From NCBI RefSeq assembly GCF_016526145.1, contig NZ_JADDUE010000006.1, positions 1 through 64,000 on the forward strand: a stretch of DNA of 64,000 nt, given 5' to 3'. Of this stretch, positions 16,901-26,084 are shown piece by piece; within the stretch, counting starts at the first letter, position 1, and the number at the start of each line of letters is the position of its first letter. The translations under genes were made by a program, and so were the position numbers. Under the pieces are notes generated by a model. The model was not told where the DNA came from. It saw only the letters and a program-made list of their open reading frames with translations, and did no database searches. Source of the stretch: Saccharopolyspora galaxeae. Lineage in GTDB: Bacteria > Actinomycetota > Actinomycetes > Mycobacteriales > Pseudonocardiaceae.

Positions 16901-17662
16901 ATGCAGATCTACCTCGCCGGGGCCCTGTGGGTCGTCGGAGCGGCCGCGGTCGGTGCCTTGCTCGCCTGGGCCGTGCGGCGATTCGGCCTGGACGAAGGGC
17001 GGCCGGACAACAACGAGGCCACCGGCCAGGTCTTCGTCATCGTCAGCGGGCTGCACGCGGTGATCGTCGGATTCGTGCTGATCTCGCTGTTCGACGCCGT
17101 TTCCACCACCGGCGACGGGCTCGACGCCGAGGCCGAGGGCCTGGTCGCCGCATCTTGGGCGGCGGACTCGCTGCCCGGTCAGACGGGTGCCGAGGTGCGC
17201 AGCCTGGGCGACAGCTACGCCCGCAACGTCGTGGACTACGAGTGGCCGCAGCTGCGCGCCGGGCAGGACGTCACCGGGCCGGGCTGGCAGCAGCTCGACG
17301 CGATCCGCGGCGCCATCGCCGCGTCCGAACCGGTCGGGGAGTGGCAGGAGGACCGCAAGACCGAGGCGTTCAGCCGACTCTGGGAGGTCTACCACGAGCG
17401 CCAGGCGCGACTGGCCGCGGTCGAGGACAACCAGGTCGCCGAGGTGGTCTGGTTCGTGCTCATCATCGGCACCGTCGTGACGGTGCTGCTGCCGAACCTG
17501 TTCGGTGGCACCAAGTTGTGGCCGCAGGTCGTGCTCATGTCCACATTGGCCGGTGCGTTGACGTTGCTGCTGTTCGCGATCTACCAGCTGCAGAACCCGT
17601 TCAACGGAACCTCCGCGATCCAGCCGGACGCGCTGGAGTGGGCGATGGGGCGGCTGACGTGA
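16901..17662 (+). CDS. DUF4239-type integral membrane protein
   Basis: A 253-residue protein with two N-terminal membrane segments (about 5-25 and 45-65), a soluble middle of about 110 residues rich in helices, and two C-terminal segments (about 178-195 and 202-225). This layout, with SGLHAVIVGFVLISLFDA in the second segment, matches the bestrophin-like DUF4239 family; the function is unknown. AAAGGA precedes the ATG. The next gene starts by a GTGA overlap, so the two form an operon. Confidence 0.75.
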   Translation: MQIYLAGALWVVGAAAVGALLAWAVRRFGLDEGRPDNNEATGQVFVIVSGLHAVIVGFVLISLFDAVSTTGDGLDAEAEGLVAASWAADSLPGQTGAEVRSLGDSYARNVVDYEWPQLRAGQDVTGPGWQQLDAIRGAIAASEPVGEWQEDRKTEAFSRLWEVYHERQARLAAVEDNQVAEVVWFVLIIGTVVTVLLPNLFGGTKLWPQVVLMSTLAGALTLLLFAIYQLQNPFNGTSAIQPDALEWAMGRLT

Positions 17663-18825
17663 GTCCGGCGGCGCGCAGGCTGGCGGGAGCTTCCGCGGCC
17701 TTCGCGGCGGTGGCGGTGTCCGTTCCGGTCCTCACGGCGGCGGATTCCCCCGGCAAGTGCGGCATTCTGCGCACGCAGACCACAGCGGACCCGTTTTCGT
17801 CCACTGTGGAGCGCGTGGACCCGGGCAGCGGGGAGCCGACGCAGGTCGCGGAGCTGGACGAGGTCGTGGACGCGCTGGGCTTCTCCTCGTCGCAGGGCGT
17901 GGCGTACGGGATGGCGGGCGACTTCGCGCACGACCACCCGGACGGTGCGCCACCCGGCAGGCGTGCAGTGACGATCTCGCCGGACGGAACGGTCACCGAC
18001 GCGGGCAGGGTGCCGTGGGCGGTGTTGCGGGCCACCGCGGGCGAAGTCGTCGGCGACCGCTGGTACCTCGGGGCGCTGAACTTCCTGTACGTGGTGGACA
18101 TCGACCCGGACAGCCCGTCGTACCTCGACATCACCGAAGCCACCGCGCTGCACGACCCGGCGCTGGCGGTCGGGATGCACGACTTCGCCGCTGATCCGGT
18201 GGACGGTGATCTCTACGGCGTTTCCTCGCTGCTGCCGGGTCCGGCGCGGGTGGTGCGCATCGACCCGGGCACCGGGGACGTGAACGTCGTACCGGGTGCC
18301 CGCTTGCCTGGCGAGACGGTTTACGGCTCGGTGAGCATCGGGCCGGATCGTTCGCTGTTCGCGTTGGCGCACGACGTGGACGGGGCGAGCAGGCTTTACC
18401 GCGTGGATCGGGACGGGGAGGTTCGCGAGCTGGCCAGCGGTCCGGTGGTGCTGAGTTCGGACTCCGCAGGCTGCGTCGGCGAACCCGGCCCGCCACCACC
18501 CGATCCCGCACCGCCCGAACCCGCGCCGCCGGAGCCGCCCCCACCGGACCCACCCCCGCCGGAGCCGCCCGCACCGCAGCCACCCGCACCAGCGCCGCCC
18601 GCTCCGGAACCCCCCGAGGCCGCGCAGCCCGCGCCCGAGCCGCCCGCTCCGGAACCGCCCTCGCCACCCCCGGACTCCGGCCGCGACCGTCCCGTGATGT
18701 TCCCCCCGGAGGAATCCGACGACGAACAGCCGACCCCCACCGAAGAGAAGCGCCGCTGGGGCCTCACGACGCTGCTGCTGATACTCGGCGGCGGCGCAGC
18801 AGCACGCTCGGTCGGCCGCCGCTGA
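17659..18825 (+). CDS. Secreted surface protein with proline-rich stalk and C-terminal anchor
   Basis: A 388-residue protein with an N-terminal signal sequence (about 1-28, ending near LTAADS), a folded part of about 245 residues with repeated D-G-V/D-P turns like a beta-propeller (for example PGTGDVNVVPG), then a stalk of about 65 residues (about 275-340) built of PPEP/PAPP units. A charged patch and a final hydrophobic segment (GLTTLLLILGGGAAA) with an Arg tail follow. No LPxTG sorting motif is seen. The stalk should project the domain through the wall. It overlaps the DUF4239 gene by 4 bases and precedes a secreted toxin-like gene. No function assigned. Confidence 0.7.
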   Translation: MSPAARRLAGASAAFAAVAVSVPVLTAADSPGKCGILRTQTTADPFSSTVERVDPGSGEPTQVAELDEVVDALGFSSSQGVAYGMAGDFAHDHPDGAPPGRRAVTISPDGTVTDAGRVPWAVLRATAGEVVGDRWYLGALNFLYVVDIDPDSPSYLDITEATALHDPALAVGMHDFAADPVDGDLYGVSSLLPGPARVVRIDPGTGDVNVVPGARLPGETVYGSVSIGPDRSLFALAHDVDGASRLYRVDRDGEVRELASGPVVLSSDSAGCVGEPGPPPPDPAPPEPAPPEPPPPDPPPPEPPAPQPPAPAPPAPEPPEAAQPAPEPPAPEPPSPPPDSGRDRPVMFPPEESDDEQPTPTEEKRRWGLTTLLLILGGGAAARSVGRR

Positions 18826-18907
18826 GCAACCGATCCGGCAGGAATCACCCGATGCGGCCGGCCGCGATCGCGCAGCCGCCGTCCCGACGACCAGGAAGCG
18901 GACTTCG

Positions 18908-19579
18908 ATGATCGGAATTCCCGGCTCGCCGGGTGTGCTGCGCGCCCGCGGCGTCCGCCTGCTGCTCGCGCTGTTCATGGTGCTCTCGGCAGGCATGCTG
19001 CCTGCGCTTCCGGCGCACGCGGAGCCGGAACCGTGCACGGGAGTCCACCAGGGCGACGAGCGGCTGGGGCCGGAGAACCTGCCTGCGGCTCGGCAGCGCC
19101 CGGTCGGGCCGCTGCTGGCCGGTTACTCGCGGACCGGTGAGCTCAGCACCGAGGACTTCCTCGACCGGTATTGGGATCCGGGCGCGGACAGCTGGCGCTA
19201 CCCGCCGCAGGACGGTTTCGCCGTCGGCCCGGACGGAGCTGCCCGCAAGCACCCGCAGGTGTTGCGGGCCGGTACGGACCTGGACCGCTTCGGCTCCGAG
19301 TTCGGCTCGTTCCTGGCCCCGGCGGGCGATCACTACGCCGAACGTTCGCTGCCGCCGCAGAGCCTGCTCACCCGCGAACCGCGATTCCCGTGCGGTTACC
19401 ACGAATACGAGGTGGCGCGGGACTTCACCGCGTGGCAGGGCGAGATCGCACCGTGGTTCGCGCAGCGCGGCGGCGGGCAGCAGATCCTGCTCGATCCCGC
19501 GTTCCTCGATCCCGGGCAGGGGCAGCGGTTGAACGTTCGGTGGCTGGTGGCGCACGGCTACCTCGAACCAGCAGGCTGA
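18908..19579 (+). CDS. Secreted TNT-domain protein (probable NAD glycohydrolase)
   Basis: A 223-residue protein with a Sec signal peptide (about 1-38, cleaved after LPAHA) and a C-terminal TNT (DUF4237) domain from about residue 120. The pattern DRFGSEFGSFLAP...ERSLPP...YHEYEVARDF...WQGEIAPWFAQRGGGQQ is that of the M. tuberculosis CpnT toxin domain, which hydrolyses NAD. The Gln after GGG corresponds to a residue important for catalysis there. The short N-terminal part (40-120) is unrecognised. The gene is followed 43 bases later by a small ORF likely to encode its protector. Activity is inferred from the fold only. Confidence 0.8.
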   Translation: MIGIPGSPGVLRARGVRLLLALFMVLSAGMLPALPAHAEPEPCTGVHQGDERLGPENLPAARQRPVGPLLAGYSRTGELSTEDFLDRYWDPGADSWRYPPQDGFAVGPDGAARKHPQVLRAGTDLDRFGSEFGSFLAPAGDHYAERSLPPQSLLTREPRFPCGYHEYEVARDFTAWQGEIAPWFAQRGGGQQILLDPAFLDPGQGQRLNVRWLVAHGYLEPAG

Positions 19580-19622
19580 TCCGGGGCCTGCGGTCACCGT
19601 GGCCGCACCGGGAGGAATCGAC

Positions 19623-19856
19623 GTGGACCGCGAAGAACTGCTGAGCGTCCTGCGCCACCGCGGAGTCGCCGACGCCGAGATGTGGATCGAGGGCGTGCAC
19701 CAGCCGCAGCCCCCGTCCCCGGAGTTCCTGTTCCTGCGCCGGGCGGGGAACGGTTGGGACACCGGTGTTTGCGAACGCGGCAGTTGGCACGTGGTGGCCT
19801 CGTTCCCGGACGAAGCGGCCGCCTGCGCCCACCTGCTGCGCCTGGCCGAGCCCTGA
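19623..19856 (+). CDS. Small cytosolic protein, candidate immunity factor for the TNT protein
   Basis: A 77-residue acidic protein (AEMWIEGVHQP...FLFLRRAGNGWDTGVCERGSWHVVASFPDEAAACAHLLRL) without a signal sequence. GGGAGGA lies 7 bases before the GTG at 19623; an in-frame GTG at 19599 has no such site. It directly follows the TNT-domain gene on the same strand, the place usually taken by an immunity protein. That role is an inference from position, size and lack of export signal. Confidence 0.6.
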   Translation: MDREELLSVLRHRGVADAEMWIEGVHQPQPPSPEFLFLRRAGNGWDTGVCERGSWHVVASFPDEAAACAHLLRLAEP

Positions 19857-19956
19857 CGCGCCGCACCCGCCCGGCGTGCCGATCACCTCGGGCAGCCGGC
19901 CTGGTGGACGGCGGACGCCTGTTCCGGCTCGGTACGTTCGCCTGCGGGAGGTCGGT

Positions 19957-20970
19957 GTGGACGAGTTCATCGCAGCGCTGCCCAAGGTCGAGCTGCACGT
20001 GCACTTGGTCGGTTCGGCATCGTTCGAGACCGTGCTGGACCTCGCGTCCCGGCACCCGGACGCCGGGGTGCCGACCACCAGGCGGGAACTCGCCGAGTTC
20101 TACCGGTTCCGGGACTTCGAGCACTTCATCCGCGTGTACGTGGCGGTGAACTCGCTGGTGCGCACTTCCGCGGACGTGACGCGGCTGGTGACCGGGCTGG
20201 CCACCGACCTCGCTGCGCAGCGCGTCCGCTACGCGGAGGTGACCGTGACGGTGTTCAGCCACCTGTTCGCCTGGCTCACCGACGACGAGATGCTCACCGG
20301 GCTCACCGAGGGCCGCGCGGCCGCGCGCGAGCAGGGTGTGGAACTGGCGTGGTGCTTCGATATCCCGGGCGGTCATCCGGCGGTCGGTGACGGCATGGAC
20401 ACCGTGCGGTTCGGGTTGGTGAACCGGCCGGAAGGGCTGGTCAGCCTCGGGCTGGGCGGCATCGAAGTGGACCGTGCGCGGTTCACCGGCGCTTTCGCGG
20501 CCGCTCGTGCCGCGGGGCTGCGCAGCGTCCCGCACGCGGGCGAGACGACCGGCCCCGAGTCGATCTGGACGGCGCTGCGCGAACTCGGCGCGGAACGAAT
20601 CGGGCACGGCATCAGCGCGGTGCGAGATCACGCGCTCATCGAGCACTTGGCGGCCGAGCAGGTCCCGCTGGAGCTGTGCCCGACGTCGAACCTGCGAACC
20701 CGGCAGATCGCGGCGATCGGCGCGCATCCCGTCCGGCAGCTGCGGGACAACGGCGTGCTGGTGACGTTGAACACCGACGATCCGCCGATGTTCGGCACCG
20801 ACCTCAACCGCGAGTACCGGGTCGTGGCGGAGAGCCTGGAGCTGGACCGCGCGGAGGTGGCCGACCTGGCGCGCAACGCGGTCACCGCCTCGTTCCTGGA
20901 CGAGCCGGGGAAGGCGCGGATCCTCGGGGAGATCGACGACGTACTCGCCGCGCACGCCGATGGCCCGTGA
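19957..20970 (+). CDS. add: Adenosine deaminase family protein
   Basis: A 337-residue metal-dependent deaminase of the adenosine/adenine deaminase family. Motifs in order: HVHLVGS (metal, about residue 14), the HAGETTGP segment, RIGHGIS, CPTSNL and NTDDPPMF (catalytic and metal Asp). It is likely to convert adenosine to inosine, but adenine or aminodeoxyfutalosine as substrates cannot be excluded from sequence alone. The GTG is placed 5 bases after GCGGGAGG. The open frame continues upstream across the end of the preceding gene, which is not a coding extension. Confidence 0.85.
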   Translation: MDEFIAALPKVELHVHLVGSASFETVLDLASRHPDAGVPTTRRELAEFYRFRDFEHFIRVYVAVNSLVRTSADVTRLVTGLATDLAAQRVRYAEVTVTVFSHLFAWLTDDEMLTGLTEGRAAAREQGVELAWCFDIPGGHPAVGDGMDTVRFGLVNRPEGLVSLGLGGIEVDRARFTGAFAAARAAGLRSVPHAGETTGPESIWTALRELGAERIGHGISAVRDHALIEHLAAEQVPLELCPTSNLRTRQIAAIGAHPVRQLRDNGVLVTLNTDDPPMFGTDLNREYRVVAESLELDRAEVADLARNAVTASFLDEPGKARILGEIDDVLAAHADGP

Positions 20971-21038
20971 ACGGTCGGCCCGCACCGCCGCTCGCGGAGT
21001 ACCGTGCCCGCAGGGAGAGCCCCAGTGGGAAGGCACCG

Positions 21039-21491
21039 ATGAGCACGACGATCCGCAAGAAGACGGCCCGCGCCGCTACGGGCGCAATGCTGCTCGCCGG
21101 ACTCGTCCTGCCGCTGCTCGGCTGCGCCGACACCGACCCGGGCGTGCAGCACTACGCGCCCAGCCAGTCGCGGCAGGACATCGCCACCAAGGTCGGTTTC
21201 ATCAAGCACGACCTGTGCTTCCGCGAGGCCACGACGCACGGGACGCAGCGCTGCGACCGCTACCTGACCCAGGTCCGCAACATCGCGCTCAGCGCCACCG
21301 AGTCCACTGAGAACCCACCGGCGATCACCGGCCCCGCGCAGGTCTTGCAGCAGCGGGTGCAACAGCTGCAGGGGCAGGGTTGCCTGCCACCCTCCCCGGA
21401 CACCGAGCAGCGTTGCACCGCGAGCCTGCAAGCGGTGAACAAGGCGCTCACCGACCTCGAAACCGCGCTCGCCACCGCACCGCCGCGCTGA
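21039..21491 (+). CDS. Small predicted lipoprotein
   Basis: A 150-residue protein with a basic start, a hydrophobic stretch and the lipobox LLGC (about residues 26-29), so it should be lipid-anchored outside the membrane. The mature part has several cysteines (about five) that could form disulfides, and a helical, Gln-rich C-terminal half (VLQQRVQQLQGQG). I do not recognise the family. GGGAAGG precedes the ATG. Confidence 0.7.
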   Translation: MSTTIRKKTARAATGAMLLAGLVLPLLGCADTDPGVQHYAPSQSRQDIATKVGFIKHDLCFREATTHGTQRCDRYLTQVRNIALSATESTENPPAITGPAQVLQQRVQQLQGQGCLPPSPDTEQRCTASLQAVNKALTDLETALATAPPR

Positions 21492-21636
21492 GAGCTCCCG
21501 ATCGGCACGTAGCGGAGCCGGTCAGCGGCACTCCCACGCACCGTGCTCCGGAGCCCGATCCCCGCATAGCGCCCAAAAAGGCGCGGGAGACCGCCCACCT
21601 CTCGGGCCGCACCGCGGCCGGGTTGATACTGCGGGG

Positions 21637-22854
21637 GTGACGAGATCGGTTCGCGTCGGAGTGGACATCCGCCCGTTCCGCGCATGGGTGCTCGCGCCGG
21701 AACGGCTGCGCGGCCTCGCCGACCGGCACGCCACCCCGTGGGACCGGTCGGGCGGCCACATCGCGGACTCGCTGCGGCTGCTGGACGAGTGGAAACGACT
21801 GCGGGTGCTGGCGCGGGAATCGCGGCCCGCGATGTACGTCTACGAGCAGACCGGCCCGCTCGGGGTGCAGCGCGGCGTGATCTCCGCGGTGCATCTGGAC
21901 AGCAGGCTGCTGCCGCACGAGGACGTCCTGCCGCCGCACGCGGAGAACATGGCGGAGCTGATGCGCGCAGGCGGGATGAGCCTGCCGCCGATACTGCTGG
22001 GCTACACCGGCACCGACCACGTCGCGGCGCAACTGGACGCGGCGACCCGGCAGCCGCCGCTGACCGAGCTGTTCACCCCGGACGGCCAGGAGCACCGGGT
22101 GTGGCGGATGGCAGCGCGGGATTCCTGCTCGGAACTGATGGGCGCGCTGCACGAGCGCGCCGCGTTGATCGCCGATGGGCACCACCGGCACGTCGCCGCG
22201 CGCCGGTATCGGCGGGACGTGCACGCCGCCGGGCACGGCCGCGGGCCGTGGGACTACCTGCCCGCGCTGCTGGTGGACACCAAGCGCAGCCCGCTGCGGC
22301 TGCGGCCGGTGCACCGGGTGCTGCCGTTCGCCGACCCGTGGAAGGTGTTGGCGGAGGCGCAGAAGTGCTTCCGCATCACCGCGTTGAACGGGCCGCTGGA
22401 GGAATGGCTGGACGTGCTGCGCGCGCACGCCTATCGCGGCCCGGCGTTCGTCGTGGCCACGCGGGACCGGGCGTTCCTGCTGGACAGCCCGGATCCGGCG
22501 TTCTTGGAGCGCGGTCCGTGCGCGCGGTTCGCGGAGCCGCTGCGCAAGATGCACATCACGGTCGTGCAGGCGTTCCTCGACTCGCTGCCGCCGGGGCCGG
22601 ACCTGGCGGTGCGCCACGAGTCCAGTGCGACCCGCGCGGTGCGGGAGGTGGCGGATCGGGGCGGCCTCGCGATGCTCGCGTTCCCGCCGAGCGTGCAGGA
22701 TCTGCACTCGGCGGCGGCGACGGGCTGCCGGCTGCCCGTGCAGGCGACCGCCTTCGGCCCGAACCCGCATCCCGGGCTGGTGCTGCGCGACCTGCCCGCA
22801 CCGCGGAGTGCGCCCGATCCACAGCTCCAGACGGACCCGCACCTGCCGCAGTGA
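21637..22854 (+). CDS. DUF1015 family protein
   Basis: A 405-residue soluble protein of the DUF1015 family. It shows RPFRAWV at the N-terminus, YVYEQTG (about 67-73), ADGHHRHVAA (about 183-192) and a MHITVVQAFLD-like segment late. Some members are free-serine kinases related to ParB/SerK, but the function here is unproven. The GTG has no ribosome site; GATACT ends 6 bases before it, fitting a leaderless transcript. Confidence 0.8.
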   Translation: MTRSVRVGVDIRPFRAWVLAPERLRGLADRHATPWDRSGGHIADSLRLLDEWKRLRVLARESRPAMYVYEQTGPLGVQRGVISAVHLDSRLLPHEDVLPPHAENMAELMRAGGMSLPPILLGYTGTDHVAAQLDAATRQPPLTELFTPDGQEHRVWRMAARDSCSELMGALHERAALIADGHHRHVAARRYRRDVHAAGHGRGPWDYLPALLVDTKRSPLRLRPVHRVLPFADPWKVLAEAQKCFRITALNGPLEEWLDVLRAHAYRGPAFVVATRDRAFLLDSPDPAFLERGPCARFAEPLRKMHITVVQAFLDSLPPGPDLAVRHESSATRAVREVADRGGLAMLAFPPSVQDLHSAAATGCRLPVQATAFGPNPHPGLVLRDLPAPRSAPDPQLQTDPHLPQ

Positions 22855-22940
22855 TCGCTGGTCCAACGTGGACGGTCGTCGGTGGTGCACCGCGCGGTGC
22901 CGACACGCCCGATCCGCACCCGATCACCACGGATCATCCT

Positions 22941-22990
22941 GAGTGAGCGGACCGCTCGCCCGGCCAGGTTGGTCGAGGGTCGGTTCACTC
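22941..22990. repeat. Dispersed palindromic hairpin, copy 4
   Basis: An imperfect inverted repeat with outer arms GAGTGA/TTCACTC and inner GCGGACCGCTCG against CGAGGGTCGG. It lies between the convergent DUF1015 and copA genes and probably terminates both. It is the most diverged member of the family. Confidence 0.65.
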
Positions 22991-23088
22991 GAAGCGCCCG
23001 GTGCGTGGTGCGGTGTGCCGACACGCCCGTACGTCACCGGATACGGCTGGGCTCGGATCTGAGTTCGCTCGGAGAGCGCTGCGCGGAG

Positions 23089-25314
23089 TCAGGCCGGGAT
23101 GTCGCTGCGGAAGCGGCGCAGGCGAAGGCTGTTGGCGACGACGAACGCGCTGGACAAGCCCATCGCGGCCCCGGCGATCATCGGGTTCAGCAGACCGGCC
23201 GCCGCCATCGGCAGCGCCGCCACGTTGTAGGCGAACGCCCAGAACAGGTTCTGCTTGATGGTCCCCAGCGTGCGCCGCGACAACCGGATCGCGTCCACCG
23301 CCGCGCGCAGATCACCGCGCACCAGCGTCAGGTCGGAGGCTTCGATCGCCACATCCGTCCCGGTTCCCATGGCCAGGCCGAGGTCGGCTTGCGCGAGCGC
23401 GGCGGCGTCGTTGATGCCGTCCCCGACCATCGCCACCGCGCGGCCCTCGCCCTGCAAGCGGCTGATCACGGCCGCCTTGTCCGCAGGCAGCACCTCGGAG
23501 ATCACCTCGTCGATGCCCACCTCGGCGGCCACCGCGCGGGCCACGGTTTCGTTGTCCCCGGTCAGCAGCACGGGGGAGAGGCCGAGTTCGCGCAGCCGCC
23601 GGATCGCGTCCGCCGAGGTCGGTTTGACGGTGTCGGCGACCTCCAGCACGGCCCGGACGGCACCGTCCCAGGCGACCACCACCGCCGTGCGGCCGCGCCG
23701 CTGCGCTTCGAGCCGAGCGGTCCGCAGCGGCTCCGGCAGTTCCGCGTCCACCAGCGCGGGCCGTCCGACCCGGACCTCGTATCCGTCCACTTCGGACTCG
23801 ACGCCGAGCCCTTCGACGTTGCGGAAGGCGTTCGCGGCAGGCAACGCGCCGACCCGGTCGGCCGCACCTTGCGCGATCGCCCGCGCGACGGGGTGTTCGG
23901 AGCCGTGTTCGGCGGCTCCGGCCAGCCGCAGCGCGGTCCGCTCGTCGGAGTCCGCGACGTGCACGCCCACCAGCGACATCCGCCCGCTGGTGACGGTGCC
24001 GGTCTTGTCCAGCACGACGGTGTCGATGCGCCGGGTCGACTCCAGCACCTCCGGCCCCTTGATCAGCACGCCGAGCTGGGCGCCGCGGCCGGTGCCGACG
24101 AGCAGCGCGGTCGGCGTGGCCAGGCCCAGCGCGCACGGGCAAGCGATGATCAGCACCGCGACCGCGGCGGTGAACGCGGCGCTCGCCCCGCCACCGGCGA
24201 TCAGCCACCCGGCCAGGGTGAGCACCGCGAGCGCGATCACGATCGGCACGAAGACCGCCGAGATCCGGTCGGCGAGCCGCTGCACCGCGGCCTTGCCCGC
24301 CTGCGCGGCCTCCACCAGGCGCGCCATCTGCGCGAGCTGGGTGTCCGAGCCCACCCGGGTCGCGCGCACCACCAGCCGCCCGCCCGAGTTCACCGTTGCG
24401 CCCGCGACGGAATCGCCGACGCCGACTTCGACCGGTGCGGACTCGCCGGTGAGCATGCTGGCGTCCACCGCCGAACCGCCCTCCTCGACGGTGCCGTCGG
24501 TGGCGATCTTCTCGCCGGGCCGCACCACGAACAGGTCCCCGGTGGCGAGCTGCTCGGTCGGGATGCGCTGTTCGCGCCCGTCGCGCAACACCGCGACGTC
24601 CTTCGCGCCGAGTTCCAGCAGCGCCCGCAGCGCGGCACCGGCGCGGCGCTTGGAGCGGGCTTCGAAGTACCGCCCGGCGAGGATGAACGTGGTCACCCCG
24701 GCGGCCACTTCGAGGTAGATCGAGCCGGCGCCGTCGGCGGGCCGCACGCCGAACTCGAATCCGTGCGTCATGCCGGGCATTCCGGCGCTGCCGAACACCA
24801 GCGCGTAGATCGACCACAGGAACGCCGCCAGCGTGCCCATCGACACCAGCGTGTCCATCGTGACCGCGCCGTGGCGCAGGTTCGTCCACGCCGCGCGGTG
24901 GAACGGCGCACCGCCGGAGATCACCACCGGGGCGGCGAGCGCGAGGGAAATCCACTGCCAGTAGGTGAATTGCAGCGCCGGAACCATCGCGAGCACGATC
25001 ACCGGCACGGACAGCACCAGTGCGGTGATCAACCGGTCGCGCAGCGCGCGGGTGCCGTCGTCCTGTTCGGACTCGCCCGCGCCGCCGGAGTCCGGCAGCT
25101 GCGCGGTGTAGCCTGCGGCCTCGACCTGTTCGACCAGCTGTTGCGGCGCGACGCCGTCCGGGAAGGTCACGGTCGCCTTCTCGGTGGCGTAGTTGACCGC
25201 GGCGGTCACCCCGTCCAGCTTGCCGAGCTTGCGCTCCACCCGGTTCGCGCACGAAGCGCAGGTCATGCCGCCGATGGCCAACTCGATCGACTGCCCTGCC
25301 GGTGCGGTGCTCAT
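23089..25314 (-). CDS. copA: Copper-exporting P1B-type ATPase
   Basis: A 741-residue heavy-metal P-type ATPase that should pump Cu(I) out of the cell. It has one N-terminal metal-binding domain with GMTCASC (about 15-21), eight membrane segments, the transmembrane CPC motif ([13 protein letters not shown], about 391) that marks copper/silver pumps, the phosphorylation site DKTGTVT (about 435), the nucleotide-domain SEHPVARAI and the hinge [10 protein letters not shown] (about 627). It is the last gene of the csoR-copZ-copA set; about 120 bases separate it from copZ. Confidence 0.96.
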   Translation of the reverse strand: MSTAPAGQSIELAIGGMTCASCANRVERKLGKLDGVTAAVNYATEKATVTFPDGVAPQQLVEQVEAAGYTAQLPDSGGAGESEQDDGTRALRDRLITALVLSVPVIVLAMVPALQFTYWQWISLALAAPVVISGGAPFHRAAWTNLRHGAVTMDTLVSMGTLAAFLWSIYALVFGSAGMPGMTHGFEFGVRPADGAGSIYLEVAAGVTTFILAGRYFEARSKRRAGAALRALLELGAKDVAVLRDGREQRIPTEQLATGDLFVVRPGEKIATDGTVEEGGSAVDASMLTGESAPVEVGVGDSVAGATVNSGGRLVVRATRVGSDTQLAQMARLVEAAQAGKAAVQRLADRISAVFVPIVIALAVLTLAGWLIAGGGASAAFTAAVAVLIIACPCALGLATPTALLVGTGRGAQLGVLIKGPEVLESTRRIDTVVLDKTGTVTSGRMSLVGVHVADSDERTALRLAGAAEHGSEHPVARAIAQGAADRVGALPAANAFRNVEGLGVESEVDGYEVRVGRPALVDAELPEPLRTARLEAQRRGRTAVVVAWDGAVRAVLEVADTVKPTSADAIRRLRELGLSPVLLTGDNETVARAVAAEVGIDEVISEVLPADKAAVISRLQGEGRAVAMVGDGINDAAALAQADLGLAMGTGTDVAIEASDLTLVRGDLRAAVDAIRLSRRTLGTIKQNLFWAFAYNVAALPMAAAGLLNPMIAGAAMGLSSAFVVANSLRLRRFRSDIPA

Positions 25315-25435
25315 CGCGATCTCCCGATTCTTCGCCTGCTGCGTGCGGTGCCGGACGAGTTCCCCTCCGGTCGGAACCGGCGCCGGTCGAGCAGGACCGG
25401 CGCCGCCGATCGGGCCGCGGTGTCCGAGCGCGGGC

Positions 25436-25639
25436 TCAAGCCAGCGCGTAGCCCGCTTCTTCCACGGCGCCGCGCACGTCCGCGTCGGCGAGCGGCTGCG
25501 CGCTGGTCACCGTCACCGCGCCGGTCTGCACGTCGACCGCGACGTCGGAGACGCCGGCGAGCTCGCTGAGCTCCTCGGTCACCGAACGCGCGCAGTGCTC
25601 GCAGGTCATGCCGGTCACGGTGTAGGTCAACTCGGTCAT
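25436..25639 (-). CDS. copZ: Copper chaperone (heavy-metal-associated domain)
   Basis: A 67-residue single HMA domain with the metal-binding GMTCEHC (about 9-15). It should carry Cu(I) to CopA. AAAGGA precedes the ATG. The open frame extends upstream in the csoR shadow, but only this part has the fold. It lies between csoR and copA, consistent with copper-induced expression. Confidence 0.92.
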   Translation of the reverse strand: MTELTYTVTGMTCEHCARSVTEELSELAGVSDVAVDVQTGAVTVTSAQPLADADVRGAVEEAGYALA

Positions 25640-25665
25640 CGGGGTCCTTTCGCGGAGTCGGCGGT

Positions 25666-25947
25666 TCAGGAGCGCACGAGCCGGGCGATCGCGTCGCCGG
25701 CTTCCCGCACCTTCTCGTCGGCGGCGTCGCCGCCCTCGGTCAGCGCCTCTGCCACGCAGTGGCGCAGGTGCTCGTCGAGCAGTCCGAGCGCCACCGATTG
25801 CAGGGCCTTGGTGGTCGCGCTGACCTGGGTGAGCACGTCGATGCAGTACTCGTCGTCCTCGATCATCCTGGCGAGGCCCCGCACCTGTCCCTCGATGCGG
25901 CGCAGTCGCTTCGCGTACGCCTCTTTGTCCGGCGTGTAACCGTGCAC
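25666..25947 (-). CDS. csoR: Copper-sensing repressor CsoR
   Basis: A 93-residue all-helical repressor of the CsoR/RcnR family. The Cu(I) ligands are present in the expected Cys-His-Cys order: EYCIDVL and HLRHC. The GTG at 25947 (protein begins VHGYTPDKE) was chosen because GAGGAGGAAG lies just upstream. The in-frame ATG at 25989 falls inside the -10 hexamer and cannot be the start. It should repress its own operon until copper binds. Confidence 0.93.
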   Translation of the reverse strand: MHGYTPDKEAYAKRLRRIEGQVRGLARMIEDDEYCIDVLTQVSATTKALQSVALGLLDEHLRHCVAEALTEGGDAADEKVREAGDAIARLVRS

Positions 25948-25986
25948 CGCTTCCTCCTCGCAGTCCGATGCGGAGCCTTCGCCACA

Positions 25987-26015
25987 CATATACCCCTAGG
26001 GGGTAAGGGTGTCAA
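25987..26015 (-). promoter_or_regulatory. csoR promoter with embedded CsoR operator
   Basis: Read on the minus strand: a consensus -35 TTGACA (26010-26015), a 17-base spacer, and a -10 TATATG (25987-25992). The CsoR-type palindrome TACCCCTAGGGGGTA (25991-26005) covers most of the spacer and the edge of the -10, so bound repressor would block RNA polymerase. Transcription should start near 25980, giving a leader of about 33 bases. Confidence 0.88.
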
Positions 26016-26030
26016 CGCGCCAAGATTTCG

Positions 26031-26081
26031 GAGCGAACGGACCGTTCGTCCAATCTATTGGGACGAACAGGCCGTTCACTC
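26031..26081. repeat. Dispersed palindromic hairpin, copy 5
   Basis: An inverted repeat with arms GAGCGAACGGACCGTTCG and its near complement around a small ATCTATT centre. It closely matches the copies at 9742 and 13801. It lies immediately after the MFS gene stop and before the csoR promoter, so it can insulate the two. Confidence 0.8.
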
Positions 26082-26084
26082 CGG

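Noticed and set aside
18396-18848. Minus-strand Gly-rich frame resembling a PE-PGRS-like protein
   Set aside because: It is the complement of the proline-rich stalk of the surface protein; PP codons read backward give GG.
25948-25989. Longer CsoR starting at the ATG at 25989
   Set aside because: That ATG is inside the -10 hexamer of a near-consensus promoter, and the downstream GTG has a strong ribosome site.
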